Assembly (NCBI GenBank): GCA_002778195.1 | Contig: PCDI01000015.1 | Location: 304,366 to 368,365, forward strand | Direction: 5' to 3' | From: Raffaelea ambrosiae | Lineage: Eukaryota > Ascomycota > Sordariomycetes > Ophiostomatales > Ophiostomataceae | DNA length: 64,000 bases | In this document: one piece after another, positions 54,903-64,000 of the stretch | Layout of the letters: each line of letters opens with the position of its first letter | Position numbering within the stretch: the stretch's first letter is position 1 | Program-made: the position numbers and the translations under genes | The notes under the pieces: generated by a model | Seen by the model: the letters and a program-made list of their open reading frames with translations, nothing else | Told to the model about the DNA's origin: nothing | Database searches by the model: none

Positions 54903-55886
54903 TCACATATACGAAGAGACCAGGATCATGAAGACAGCCCCCAGAACAACCACGAAAAGCCCCCTTGCCTGGCGCGCCTCAGCCAGGACCTGGCCACCGG
55001 AGGTCTGCAGCGTGGCATTGCGCCGACTGGTCGCACTGCTACTATTGCTATTCGTGCTGGTGGAAGGTGACCACGATGGTGGTGCCGTCATCGCCGGTTC
55101 TCCGCTATCCGTGCTGTTTCCAGTGCCGCTACCCGACTTCGTCGGCGTCGGTACTCCTGGGGAGGGCGGTTCCTCTGTTGCGATCTCAATATTTGTGGCT
55201 GTTGCCAGTGTCTCGCTTCCTGTGATTGGCCCCGGACCCAAGGGCCCCGTTGCTGTGAAATAGAGGCCTACATTCGTGTCGCTCGGCGCCTGGTCAGGGC
55301 CAGGCACGAGGTCTGTGGCGACGGCACTCGGTGTAGTGGTCGTCGCGCTGGCCTGTTGAACGGACAGCACACTCGTAAATAGGTCACGGAAGATGGCAGT
55401 GGGAGCCGGGGCAGCTGTTTCGCTGATGAAGTCACAGAGTTGGGCCGACGCTGCTGTGGCCACGCCCTGGTAAAACGTCCAGTCCGGCTCCGACAACTGG
55501 CCGTGAACGACGAGACACCGTCGACAGGCGTTCCATTCGGCAAAGTAGGAGCCGCCGCACATGCACTGGGCGTGAGCAGCGAGGTAGAGTGGAGCGGTGC
55601 CGTTGGGCCAGCAGAGGGTTTCGATGTTTTCAATGTCGACGCAGGGCGGCAAGGGATCACCGGGGTGAGCTTTGGGTGGGCGGCAGACGGTGTCGGCATA
55701 GGTGCGGGCAAAGGGGGTATTTCTGCCACTGCCTCCGTGGTCAATGGCTCCTGGACCGTCTCCCAGGAAGCCGGGGGAGGCGATCACCGACGATAGCAAG
55801 AAGCAAGCGACAATGGCTGTCCATGACGAGATCGGTGTCACCAACTGGCACGGGCGACGACGCCGATGATGGTTGGTATAGACCAT
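54903..55886 (-). CDS. Secreted Cys-containing protein with predicted GPI anchor
   Basis: Cell-surface protein of unknown function, 327 residues. Start chosen at 55886 (CACCATGG) rather than in-frame ATG 56087, because the segment between translates a CT-rich leader into Phe/Cys-rich sequence. Signal peptide about 1-40 (hydrophobic TAIVACFLLSSVIASPG). The N-terminal half is a Cys domain with VCRPPKAHPGDPLPPC, ETLCWPNGTAPLYLAAHAQC, MCGGSYFAEWNACRRCL and QLCDF. A Ser/Thr/Pro-rich region with several N-glycosylation sequons follows. The C-terminus is hydrophobic (GLFVVVLGAVFMILVSS) as for GPI attachment. A TATATATA-like box at 56094-56103 lies about 210 bp upstream. It neighbours a second GPI-type gene on the same strand. 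Confidence 0.75.
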   Translation of the reverse strand: MVYTNHHRRRRPCQLVTPISSWTAIVACFLLSSVIASPGFLGDGPGAIDHGGSGRNTPFARTYADTVCRPPKAHPGDPLPPCVDIENIETLCWPNGTAPLYLAAHAQCMCGGSYFAEWNACRRCLVVHGQLSEPDWTFYQGVATAASAQLCDFISETAAPAPTAIFRDLFTSVLSVQQASATTTTPSAVATDLVPGPDQAPSDTNVGLYFTATGPLGPGPITGSETLATATNIEIATEEPPSPGVPTPTKSGSGTGNSTDSGEPAMTAPPSWSPSTSTNSNSSSATSRRNATLQTSGGQVLAEARQARGLFVVVLGAVFMILVSSYM

Positions 55887-57214
55887 GGTGTACCAAAGAG
55901 GATTGATTGTGGGAAGATAACATGCGAGTGTTACAAAGCACAAGAAGAATAGAAGAAAGCAAGACAAAGCATCTTTGAAACAAAAACCAAAAAAATTACA
56001 GAAGAAGAGATACGCAGGTAGATATTTGCAGACAACCCGCATGACACCGACTGCCAGGCACGGCTCGCTTATCATCTCATCTTGCATCCGGTCCTATATA
56101 TATGAGGATCACATTTAATAATACCCGAGAGACGGGACAAGGGGAGATGCTATCTTAGGAACAAAGAGGCACACAGGAGGAACGCGGACAAACAATTTTA
56201 TTGAACAAACCCAGAGACAGGATGAATCGGGACGGGTTGGTGAATCTGTCAGAGCGGCGACACGGAACACACCCTCTGAGGGAGCAGAAAAACAAAGGAA
56301 TACGAAATGCAACATTGTGCTATAGATTGGAAGCCTTTGTTTCTTGGAAGAGGAACAAGCTCGGAGCCGGGGGTCTCTTGTAAAGTAGCAGCTCGGTCAG
56401 CAGGGTTTCCGCATCTCGGACCTGGCAGGGAACCTTTTGAAACATCCGTCGCTCTTGAGAAACAAGAAAGAGAACAAAAAGGATGATAGAAGCGCAAATG
56501 CAGGGAATATTCTGTTTCTGGCTGTACATATCAGACTCATGGTTGTTTCTGGTTCCCTCTGGGAAGTTGAACAAAATGAGCATTGTCACTGGTTGAGCCT
56601 CAATTTATCCGCATTAATTTGCAAGGGGGTCCGGCCGGACTGTGAGCAGCTCAAACAGAAACAGTTCATTCGGGAATACCGGAGAGACAAGGATCGTGAG
56701 CTTTTTTCTGGTACCCAGACAGAGAGGAAAACAAGACCAGGGCGAAGGAGCAAATATTTCCCAGGCCGTGAGAAGGGTATGATAATACATGTTTAGGCTA
56801 TGAATTCATGGACAAAGGGAAGAGACGAAAAGCAGCAGATGTAGAGAAAGGCATTGTAATAGCAAAGCTGTTATGAACATAACGGCAGACGGGCATGTCT
56901 AGGAACCCGAAGATAAGGAACAGGTGAGATCGATCTCAGAAAAAAGAGGCTGTTTGTGATATCTTGTACTAGATGGTGTATCCCATTTTGCGCCTAAAAC
57001 ATAATGAAATAAAGGAACACGAATACAGCACACTCCGAACCCATTCCATGCTACGATCGTATATACAAACAAATATACTGTGTCAATATGTCCAAATAAA
57101 CACGGGAAATGTACTGTGTATATGGCAAGAAATCAAGCCCCCCCCCCCCCCAAAAAAAAGGCACTAAAAGAAATCATTATTCATGTTCGTTGTCCGTCTT
57201 CTCTCGTTCCTAGT
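55887..57214. other. Spacer between the two GPI-type genes
   Basis: Holds the promoter and leader of the 54903-55886 gene with a TATA-like box at 56094-56103. A C run at 57139-57151 lies in the 3' region of the next gene. No further coding sequence supported. Confidence 0.5.
56094..56103 (-). promoter_or_regulatory. TATA-like box of the GPI-type gene at 54903-55886
   Basis: CTATATATAT, about 210 bp upstream of the chosen start. Confidence 0.4.
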
Positions 57215-58804
57215 TTATAACACTCCCAGCAGACCAGCCGTGGTCAGGGCCACCAGCCCCCATAACCACAGCGCAGACTCGGCCCGCATCACCATCGCAG
57301 ACGGCGACGCGCCGCTGGTGCCCGGCAGCTCCTTTTGTACCTCGGCCGTTGACGACGCGCTCACCAGCGAGCAGCTGGCCGTGCCGCAGTCGTACCCGCT
57401 CGGACAGCAGCCCGCAATGGGACCCACGCTCGTCGGGCACAGGTACCAGCCGCCGGCGCAGGTTCCTGTCGCAGCGTTGGTGGTGCCGCCGCCGGCCACC
57501 ACGACGGCCCCGCCGCTGTTGGACGCCACCACGGTTGCTTCAGAGGCCGGGCAGCTCGTCGACTGGCAGTCCCGGCCGACCTGGCAGCAGCCCGACGCCG
57601 CCACGGCGCCGCAGGCATAGTATCCCGTCGGGCAGTAGCCCTGGGAGAAGACGTTGGACGACGACGACGTCGTCGTGGCCGCCGCCCTGGTGGTGGTGGT
57701 GGTGGTGGTGGATGCGGTGTCCCCGGCGGCCGCGGACGACGTGGGCTTGACGGGCGCGACGCCCGTCGTGGACAGCTCCGTCACGGTCGTCACCGGCGTC
57801 GACGTGAGGGTGGCCGTCGTCGTGGCCACGACGCCCGCCGTGGTCTCGGTAATGATGACGGTCACGACGACCGTGGACGCCTGCGAGGCCGGCACGACCG
57901 TCGTCGTGGTCACCAAAGACGTCGTCGCCGTCGCCGTCGCCGTCGCCGTGGTCGACCCCGTCTGCACACAGCCCACGCCCTCGCAGGTGTACCCCGAGAT
58001 GCAGCAGCCGCCGCCCAGGTCCGCCGCGCACGCCTGCGACCCGGACCCGCAGCTCGACACCGAGCCGCCGCAGGTGGACCCGCTGGGGCAGCAGCCGACG
58101 GGCCCGAGGCCGGTGTCGGTGACCTTGTAGCAGGTCTCGCCGGTGGCGCAGCAGCTGTAAGGGTAGCCGATGCCCTCGCAGCTGCTGGTGCCGCCGGGGC
58201 AGCCCCACTGGCGCGGCTGGAGGCGGGCGAGGGCGTCGGCGGCGCGGTGGAAGAGGGACCAGTCGGAGCGGGCGCGGTCGTCGGCGGCGGGGGAGGTGTG
58301 CTTTTGTTCGAGGTGGACGGGATAGGGCGGGAGGTACGCCTGGGGGAGGAGGCTGGCGGCCGAGTCGTTTCCGGGAACTGAAGTGTCTGGGGCGTGGTCG
58401 GTGTCGTTGTTGTTGCTGTTGTTGCTGTTGTTGTTCGTCTCTTCTCGCACAGCCACTGGCCACCGTGCTTGGTTGCTGTTGTGTCCGCCGGAAGCCCCGG
58501 CCAGTGATGGCGGTCTGCGGCCAAACAGAGCGGCGATCGAGCGGCCTTGGATGTTGGTGTCTACTTTGCCGGTGCTGCCGCCACTCCCGGATGATGATGA
58601 TGATGATGCCTGTCCGCCGTAGATCTCCTCTTCGTTCTGTCCAAAGGCGTAGTATTGTTCCGGGTAGAACTTCTCGCCGGGCTCGAGGCCCATCTTGCGG
58701 ATGGCGGTGGGGAGTCCCTGCTGGGCGTAGGCGTCTTCGGCCTGGGCCAGGACGAGCAGAAGCAGCGACGGCGGCAAGCCGAGAAAAGCTCGTACAAGAT
58801 GCAT
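57215..58804 (-). CDS. Secreted, Thr/Cys-rich GPI-anchored-type surface protein
   Basis: Cell-wall or plasma-membrane surface protein of unknown function, 529 residues from ATG 58804 (context AACATGC). The frame is open further upstream, but the start chosen gives a clean signal peptide (HLVRAFLGLPPSLLLLVLAQ, cleavage near AEDAYA). The N-terminal third is low-complexity Ser/Gly and Asn tracts. Three Cys modules follow: CPGGTSSCEGIGYPYSCCAT to GCCISGYTCEGVGC, then after a long Thr/Val-rich stalk YCPTGYYACGAVAASGCC to CQSTSCP, and CAGGWYLCPTSVG to GCCPSGYDCGTASC. The GCCPSG..C pattern recurs, suggesting internal duplication. A hydrophobic C-terminus (LWGLVALTTAGLLGVL) supports GPI anchoring. 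This is a common architecture in plant- and insect-associated ascomycetes. Confidence 0.82.
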   Translation of the reverse strand: MHLVRAFLGLPPSLLLLVLAQAEDAYAQQGLPTAIRKMGLEPGEKFYPEQYYAFGQNEEEIYGGQASSSSSSGSGGSTGKVDTNIQGRSIAALFGRRPPSLAGASGGHNSNQARWPVAVREETNNNSNNSNNNDTDHAPDTSVPGNDSAASLLPQAYLPPYPVHLEQKHTSPAADDRARSDWSLFHRAADALARLQPRQWGCPGGTSSCEGIGYPYSCCATGETCYKVTDTGLGPVGCCPSGSTCGGSVSSCGSGSQACAADLGGGCCISGYTCEGVGCVQTGSTTATATATATTSLVTTTTVVPASQASTVVVTVIITETTAGVVATTTATLTSTPVTTVTELSTTGVAPVKPTSSAAAGDTASTTTTTTTRAAATTTSSSSNVFSQGYCPTGYYACGAVAASGCCQVGRDCQSTSCPASEATVVASNSGGAVVVAGGGTTNAATGTCAGGWYLCPTSVGPIAGCCPSGYDCGTASCSLVSASSTAEVQKELPGTSGASPSAMVMRAESALWLWGLVALTTAGLLGVL

Positions 58805-59971
58805 GTTTCGGTTGTTGGTTGTGGAGAGAGGAGGGGAGTTTCGGGTCTGGGTCTGGGTTGGGGGGGTCGCTGGAATGTGAGATTCGGCGGCTCTGTTCGG
58901 GCGGTTGCGTGGGTGTGTGGCAAGACAAGAGTGGTTGTGACCCAAACCAAAGAAACCCGATAAAAAAACAATAAGAATACAACAAACGGGTCGTGTAAGT
59001 CAATTTGGGCCTTGCCAGGACAGGGTCGCACGAAACAAACAATTAAAGAAAGTAAAAATAAACGAAAAGACGGTTCAGCGCATGTAGGACATGACTCATG
59101 ACAGGGTAGTGAAGCAGAGAAAGAGAGAGAGAGAGAGGGAAAAAATGGAGTGAAAGTGAGTGATCCAGAGATCATAAGAGAGAAAAAGATGTGACGACAT
59201 AGGGGAAGCCCGAAGGAAGCGAATGCGTAAAGCTTGCATCTCACCAGGAAACGGGGAGGCTGGGGGCCAATGGGCGCCCGGCGGGCGGGGGCAGGCTTGG
59301 GTGGCTACGAAAAAAAAAAAAGGCAGGACTAATAGTGGAAATAGTGGAGAGAAGAAGTACAGGAGGAAAGTACAAAAGAAAGTACAGAATAACTAGTCGT
59401 TGACTAATAATACTCGTACAGCCGAAAGGTACAAGGGTAAAAGTAGGGGATGAGCCCACTACCAGCCAACACATAAAAATCAATGGCTGGGTTGCAGCCA
59501 ACAAAGAACAGACACGCCAGAGACCCGACAGCTCGTTGTGCCCTGCTCTTGCATTGAGACGCGCGATGGCCCGCGCCGGGGTCAAAGAGCTCGGCTAAGC
59601 TGTTGTTTTCATCTGTTTTGGCTTTTAGTGTCGTCTCATTGGAGAGACGGCAGGTCGCAGCGAAAAAAATGATCGACCGCACAGCTGCAGGCAGATCTGG
59701 CTTTTCGCATGCTGCCGAGCAGTGTACATAGTAGACAGCCATGCAAAATGGACAGCCATGCAGAATGGACCGCTATGCACTCGTAGCTAACTTGTAGTTA
59801 CGCCCTGAAAATCCGAAGCTGGGTCGTCTGTCTAGTTATATAATATGCCACTGTTGTACATGGAAAGAGGATGATATCAATGATACAAAGATTTTACAAA
59901 TGCGATTAGTATACAAAGATGCAGTTACTTTTGGGTGTGTTCTCCTTTGTCGTCCCTTTTTTTTTTTTGAT
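58805..59971. other. Spacer upstream of the GPI-type gene and downstream of MRM1
   Basis: 58805-59240 is the CT-rich (minus strand) leader/promoter of the 57215-58804 gene, with a GA repeat at 59116-59138. 59320-59390 has a repeated AGTACAG/GAAAGTACA word. 59741-59780 has tandem GCAAAATGGACAGCCAT-like units. No gene seen. Confidence 0.5.
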
Positions 59972-62029
59972 TCACCAAATCCCCAGCTCGTTGGGGACCT
60001 TTTTCTCCTCGACGACCGTCTCTGCGATGCCACTTCTTCTGCGTGTCGGCCCTCTCATGAACGACGCACATAGCAAACCCGTTGCCACGCTCACGTTCAG
60101 ACTGTCCACCACGGTCGACCCAGACCGGTTCGCAATCGTGACCTCCGCGTCTGCCTGCCGCAGGATCGCCCGCGGCAAGCCCTCGCCCTCACTGCCCATC
60201 ACCAAGATGCACGGCGACTCCTGCAGCGGGTCGGCCACCTCCAGCGCGTCCAGGTTCAACACGGGCCGCTTGATTCTGTACATAGCAGCGCTTTCCTCCC
60301 CCGGCACCACGGATGTGTACACCTTCCAGCCCGCCTTTCTGGACGCCTCCAGAAATTCCGCCGGCGAGTCGACCGCGAACAGCGACAGCGCCTCGGCCGC
60401 GCCGGCCGACGCCTTGAGCGCCACCGACGTCATCGTCGCCGACCCGTGCTTCGAGACCACCACCGCGCTCACGCCGAGGAAACTGGCGCTCCGCAGGATC
60501 GCGCCCAGGTTGCCCGGGTCCAGCACCTGGTCCAGCAGGAGCACCAGCGGCCGGTACGGTTTGCTGTTGGACGAGGGAACCGCGGCGGTGGCCGTCTCGA
60601 CAAACGCGGACGTCCCATTGACGGCCACGTCCTCGCGCGACTGGTAGCCCACCTTGATGGCGAAGCCTGCCACACCCGCGTCACCGCCCGCGTCACCGCT
60701 CGAGCCCCCGTCTTCTGACACGGACTCGGACACCGTCTGCCGCCCATCCGTGTACGGCCCCAGCGCCGTCAGCGGCGGCTGCGGCAGCGGCGACGCCTCC
60801 AGCACGTAGCCGTTGTGCGGTCGCCCCTTGCTCATCTTGTCCAGCGTCCGCTGCCACTGTTCGCCCACCACCTTGACGGGCACGTCCCTGCTGCGCGCCA
60901 GGCGCTCGATGGTGGCGTCATACCCGACCGACGCGTGGCTCCGGTTTTCGCCTGCGTAGATGTACAGCTTGTAGAGCTTCCGCCGGCCGCTGCGAAGAGC
61001 GGCTTCGACGACAGAGCGGCCGTAGAGAAACTGGGACGCGGCAGTGGTGTAGGTGATTCCGAGCGGCGCGTCTGTGCTGCTGCTGCTGCTGCCTCTGGAC
61101 CGGCTGTTGTCATTGTATTCTTCGCTACCATTGTCGTAGCTGTTGTCGCCGTGTCTGCCTCTGCCTCTGGTCGTGTCTTGGCGTCGTTCCCAGGAAGGTG
61201 GCCGGTCGACCCGTCTGTCGTCGTACCTGTCGCTCCGGCTGACCCTGTCTGGCCGATCTTGCCTGTCTGGCCTACCTTCCCTGCTTTCCCTTCCTTCTCG
61301 TGTGCCCCCCCCTTCCCATCCTGCACTTCCTTCCCTGCTTTCTCTCCTTTCCCTCCCTTCCCATATTTTCCTTCCCCCCATCGCTTCCTCGTCTCCCCCA
61401 AATCCCTGTCCTCTCCTCTGTCGCCTCCCAGTCACTTCCCGAGCTGGTCTCCGTGGTTCCCTGAAGCTGGACCGGTCCCGTGATGATCCGCGTCCGAATG
61501 GTCCGGCGTGTGAGCTTTGACGTGGCGCACTGTTATCCTTTGCGATGTTTTCAAATGCCTTCCAACTATCGCCCTCGTCGCCTTTGTTTTCAAGCTGCTT
61601 GGCGCTCTTCTTCGCGTCCATCTCTGCCAGCAGTGAGTCGAACTCGCCCGTCTTGAGCTTGTACACCAGACTCTTCTTTCCAAACTTGTCCTCCGGGTCA
61701 AAGAACCGTGCTCTGCGTGACTTTGGCTCGGGAAAGGGATCTTCGGTAACGTCCTTCTTGCCGCGGAGGATCTTGTACGTCGGCTTGGGTATCGCTTCCC
61801 GGAGCTGACGCCGCGCACGCACTTTGGCGGCTACTTGGGGCTTGTATCCGGGCTGCTGGTTCACGTCGCGAAAGGATCGACGGACGCCACGCACAATGGC
61901 CGACATGGACGACGGTCGCGCAAACACTGGAGAGATGCCATTGTGCTGCAGGCGTATAGGAGCTGCGTTTCTGCTCAGAATCAAGGGGGGGATTCTCATC
62001 GCAGCGGTGGTGGAAACAAGGGAGCGCAT
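59972..62029 (-). CDS. MRM1: Mitochondrial 21S rRNA 2'-O-ribose methyltransferase Mrm1 (SpoU/TrmH family)
   Basis: SAM-dependent SPOUT methyltransferase predicted to methylate the peptidyl-transferase loop guanosine of mitochondrial large rRNA, as yeast Mrm1/Pet56 does. Single exon, 685 residues, longer than yeast Mrm1. The N-terminus is Arg/Ser-rich without acids (RSLVSTTAAMRIPPLILSRN), consistent with a mitochondrial presequence. A substrate-binding domain starts ASQFLYGRSVVEAALRSGRR (about 325-345). The catalytic knot carries motif 1 LLLDQVLDPGNLGAILRSAS (about 492-512), motif 2 LVMGSEGEGLPR (about 608) and motif 3 DSLNVSVATGLL (about 642). Residues about 165-320 are a disordered Arg/Glu/Gly/Asp insert (SREG, RPDRQDRPDR), the source of the extra length. 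The chosen start is the first ATG. Confidence 0.92.
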   Translation of the reverse strand: MRSLVSTTAAMRIPPLILSRNAAPIRLQHNGISPVFARPSSMSAIVRGVRRSFRDVNQQPGYKPQVAAKVRARRQLREAIPKPTYKILRGKKDVTEDPFPEPKSRRARFFDPEDKFGKKSLVYKLKTGEFDSLLAEMDAKKSAKQLENKGDEGDSWKAFENIAKDNSAPRQSSHAGPFGRGSSRDRSSFREPRRPAREVTGRRQRRGQGFGGDEEAMGGRKIWEGRERRESREGSAGWEGGGTREGRESREGRPDRQDRPDRVSRSDRYDDRRVDRPPSWERRQDTTRGRGRHGDNSYDNGSEEYNDNSRSRGSSSSSTDAPLGITYTTAASQFLYGRSVVEAALRSGRRKLYKLYIYAGENRSHASVGYDATIERLARSRDVPVKVVGEQWQRTLDKMSKGRPHNGYVLEASPLPQPPLTALGPYTDGRQTVSESVSEDGGSSGDAGGDAGVAGFAIKVGYQSREDVAVNGTSAFVETATAAVPSSNSKPYRPLVLLLDQVLDPGNLGAILRSASFLGVSAVVVSKHGSATMTSVALKASAGAAEALSLFAVDSPAEFLEASRKAGWKVYTSVVPGEESAAMYRIKRPVLNLDALEVADPLQESPCILVMGSEGEGLPRAILRQADAEVTIANRSGSTVVDSLNVSVATGLLCASFMRGPTRRRSGIAETVVEEKKVPNELGIW

Positions 62030-62636
62030 TGCATACTTTTATTTTCACCAGCCGGTCTGGTCAAAGGAAAAATATGTTGCGCCGTCGCTTGTTTCGGATG
62101 CTGTTGTCTGAAAAGACAAAAAGAAGATCCTGAAAAAAGCGAGTTTTCATGTTGTAGAAAATTAAAGTGGGGACCGTGCTTATCGCTTAATCGCACCTTG
62201 CGCAATCCGCGGTTATGGGGCCTGGCCGACCACTTTATGCGTCCCCCGGAGACGATCGACAGGCGCGTCTCTGCATCAACAACTCCAGGCGCGGAGTAAT
62301 ATTCACGACAACCGCTAGACACACAAACAGCGCCGACCGTTCTTTTTTTTTTCTTCCCCACGCTTTGCGTGCTATTTCCAACTAATCGTCTCTCTTTTAC
62401 ACCAAGAATGCGCCTTTTCCGACAGGTAATAGCCACCGTCCAAGCCTGCGTTTTGCGATCGTCCCGTCGCCTGTTCTGCCGCGTCGTGTTCTTCTCTTTG
62501 CTGACCAGCCCAATTTTCTTGTGCGAGCATTCACAGCCCTGCGTCGCATCCACAACGCCATAGACTCCACTGGGTACCTCCACTTCCGGTGAGGAACTAC
62601 AACTCTCCCCTCCACAGCCATCCTCGGCCTCGCGCC
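62030..62636. other. Divergent promoter between MRM1 and the right-end gene
   Basis: A T tract lies at 62343-62352. A short ATG exon-like piece (62408-62425, MRLFRQ) ends at a GTAATA donor, and a CCTCCACAG acceptor at about 62617 precedes the downstream ATG. A leader intron is therefore possible; spliced, the upstream ATG would be out of frame with the main one and act as a uORF. Confidence 0.4.
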
Positions 62637-64000
62637 ATGGACGATGGGGAACCCTTAGCCGGCATGGGGGACGACCCGTATGCCGCAATCACCGGGCTCG
62701 ACGACGACGGTGCGCATGCCTACTTTGACGATGCGGGTAGGGCCGACGACGATGCCGACGATTGGATCGCTTCCATCGACTTTGGCGCGCTCCCAGACCA
62801 CGACGGCGATGCGCCACAGTTCGAGGAAGTCGAGTTTGAAGCTGCGATGAGACAACCACCAGAAGCAGCAGACAAGGAAGAAGCACCACAGCCTATAGAG
62901 CCAGCAGAACCAGCAGAATCCGCAGAACCCGCAGAACCAACACAGTCTACAGGACCAGAAGAAACTGCAAAGGCTGTGGACACTACAGAAGCGCCGACAG
63001 CAGCAGGGGTTATTGAGTCGATTGAGATTCCAGATGACGATGCCGAGGACGAAAATCCAGACGGTGCCCACAGCAACGGCCATGTTGAGGCAGAGGAGAG
63101 AGACGCCGGCTTTCATGCCATGGCTTCCGAGATTCCAGCCGACATGCTGTCCAACCCGGCGACGCACGGAGCAGAAGCACCCGAAACTGCGGCAGACGAT
63201 AAGGTGGAGAGATTTGTGGACAGCACCGACGAAGTAGAAGCACGGCCCAAAGACAGCCTGCAGGTGATCATCACGCCTCTGGCGCGGCATCTCCACGGGG
63301 AATATCAGATTCTGCCGCCCAGCGACCACGTCGTAGAGGTGGTCAAGAGGCTTCGTGGCAAGCACCGGTTTGAGGTTGTCTACGATGACGGCAGAAGAGC
63401 AGATGTAAGTGATAAGAGGGTGATGTTTTCGAAAATCAGATCCTTCTTGGCAAAGTGCCGTCCGAATAGGATCACCCCCTCGTCTTGATTGTTCTCAGAT
63501 TGTCTTCAGCGATTTCACGCTGGGTTTCGGTGACACCAAATCCGTCTATATAAATGGACTGTCCTTCCTCTATTTTCCCCTTTCCTCGAACCAACCTTCC
63601 CTTCTCTCTCTTCATCACACTGTTACTTTCTTCGTGGTCTCTTTCTTTATTTTTTTTACTTCTTCTTTGTACCACTGTTTCTCCTCCTTGCGACACCGTC
63701 GTTGCTTCTCATCATCTTCCTGTCTCGACTTCTCTCTCGACTTTCTTTCTGCTTCTTCCGCTAATTCGCCCAGGTGCAACAGAACACTCTCGTGGCCCAG
63801 CCCAACGGTGAGCAAGCTCTGCTCACCTTCAGGCATAACGAGGCTGTTCGCGAGTACGGCACAGGCGGCTTTTCCGTCAAGCGAAGAAAGATCCGGCATC
63901 ACTACAGTGACGACGCCTCCAACTTGTCTGACATGGAGCTCGACTTTGACCAGCTGGATGCCGAGGACATCGACCAGTCCGACTCTGGCGAAGACAACGA
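62637..64000 (+). CDS. Acidic, probably nuclear protein, N-terminal part (runs off window)
   Basis: Not recognised. Exon 62637-63404 and exon 63774 to beyond 64000, joined phase 0 over a 369-nt pyrimidine-rich intron (GTAAGT, branch CTAAT, CCCAG). 331 residues visible. Start context GCCATGG. Residues 1-215 are very acidic with a Glu-Pro-Ala repeat (EPAEPAESAEPAEP). A small folded-looking segment follows: DSLQVIITPLARHLHGEYQI, VVEVVKRLRGKHRFEVVYDD, GRRAD-VQQNTLVAQPNGEQ, ALLTFRHNEAVREYGTGGF. The VVYDDGR..DV pattern resembles a Tudor/chromo-like beta-barrel. Then a basic cluster VKRRKIRHH (likely NLS) and another acidic stretch (LSDMELDFDQLDAEDIDQSD). This suggests a chromatin or DNA-repair factor, but that is inference. 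Confidence 0.7.

Noticed and set aside
55887..56087. Upstream in-frame ATG (56087) for the GPI-type protein
   Set aside because: The added 67 residues translate a pyrimidine-rich leader; ATG 55886 has an ideal context and directly precedes a signal peptide.
1..64000. tRNA, rRNA, CRISPR array, prokaryotic-type operon or complete transposon
   Set aside because: No cloverleaf with TTCRANTC arm, no regularly spaced repeat array, no transposase or reverse transcriptase motifs were seen on reading both strands; CRISPR is not expected in a fungus.

Overview
This is nuclear DNA from a filamentous ascomycete (Pezizomycotina, probably Sordariomycetes). Evidence: short GT-AG introns (56-135 nt, one of 369 nt) with CTRAY-type branch points, GC-rich exons in A/T-tract-rich spacers, many trinucleotide repeats, and gene families typical of these fungi (ferrichrome-type siderophore synthetase, Cys-rich GPI proteins, DUF1365, GFA enzymes).

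The left 28 kb is a siderophore locus. A 5' partial MFS transporter (40-1461, +) faces a giant NRPS (3963-19438, -) whose domain order A-T-C-A-T-C-A-T-C-T-C-T-C is that of fungal ferrichrome/ferricrocin synthetases (SidC/NPS2 type). Upstream of it on the same strand is a full-size ABCC transporter (21295-25838), and divergent from that a SidF/SidL-family N5-hydroxyornithine acyltransferase (27101-28387, +). The acyltransferase would make the N5-acyl-N5-hydroxyornithine that the NRPS condenses with small amino acids. The transporters may move precursor or product. No ornithine monooxygenase (SidA type) is visible in the window. A small Cys-rich gene (2372-2536, -) lies between the MFS gene and the NRPS.

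The middle (28-47 kb) is gene-poor and carries decayed material: an F-box-like gene (30145-31494), a frameshifted and internally deleted GDSG protease-like relic (31540-32471), a vacuolar-type CDF zinc transporter (34602-36765), a long spacer with a diverged direct repeat, a GH3 beta-glucosidase C-terminal remnant (41090-41378), a Cdt1 replication-licensing gene (41950-43752), and two paralogous Cys-motif genes (about 44.2-45.0 and 46.1-46.9 kb) with a second GDSG relic between them.

The right third is mostly ordinary genes: Mbf1 coactivator (47629-48105, -), a DUF1365 membrane protein with a uORF overlapping its start (48939-51029, +), a GFA-family zinc enzyme (53498-54035, +), two secreted GPI-type proteins (54903-55886 and 57215-58804, -), mitochondrial rRNA 2'-O-methyltransferase Mrm1 (59972-62029, -), and the 5' part of an acidic, probably nuclear protein (62637 to window end, +). 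All gene models were read by eye from frame, splice-site and motif evidence; no search was run.
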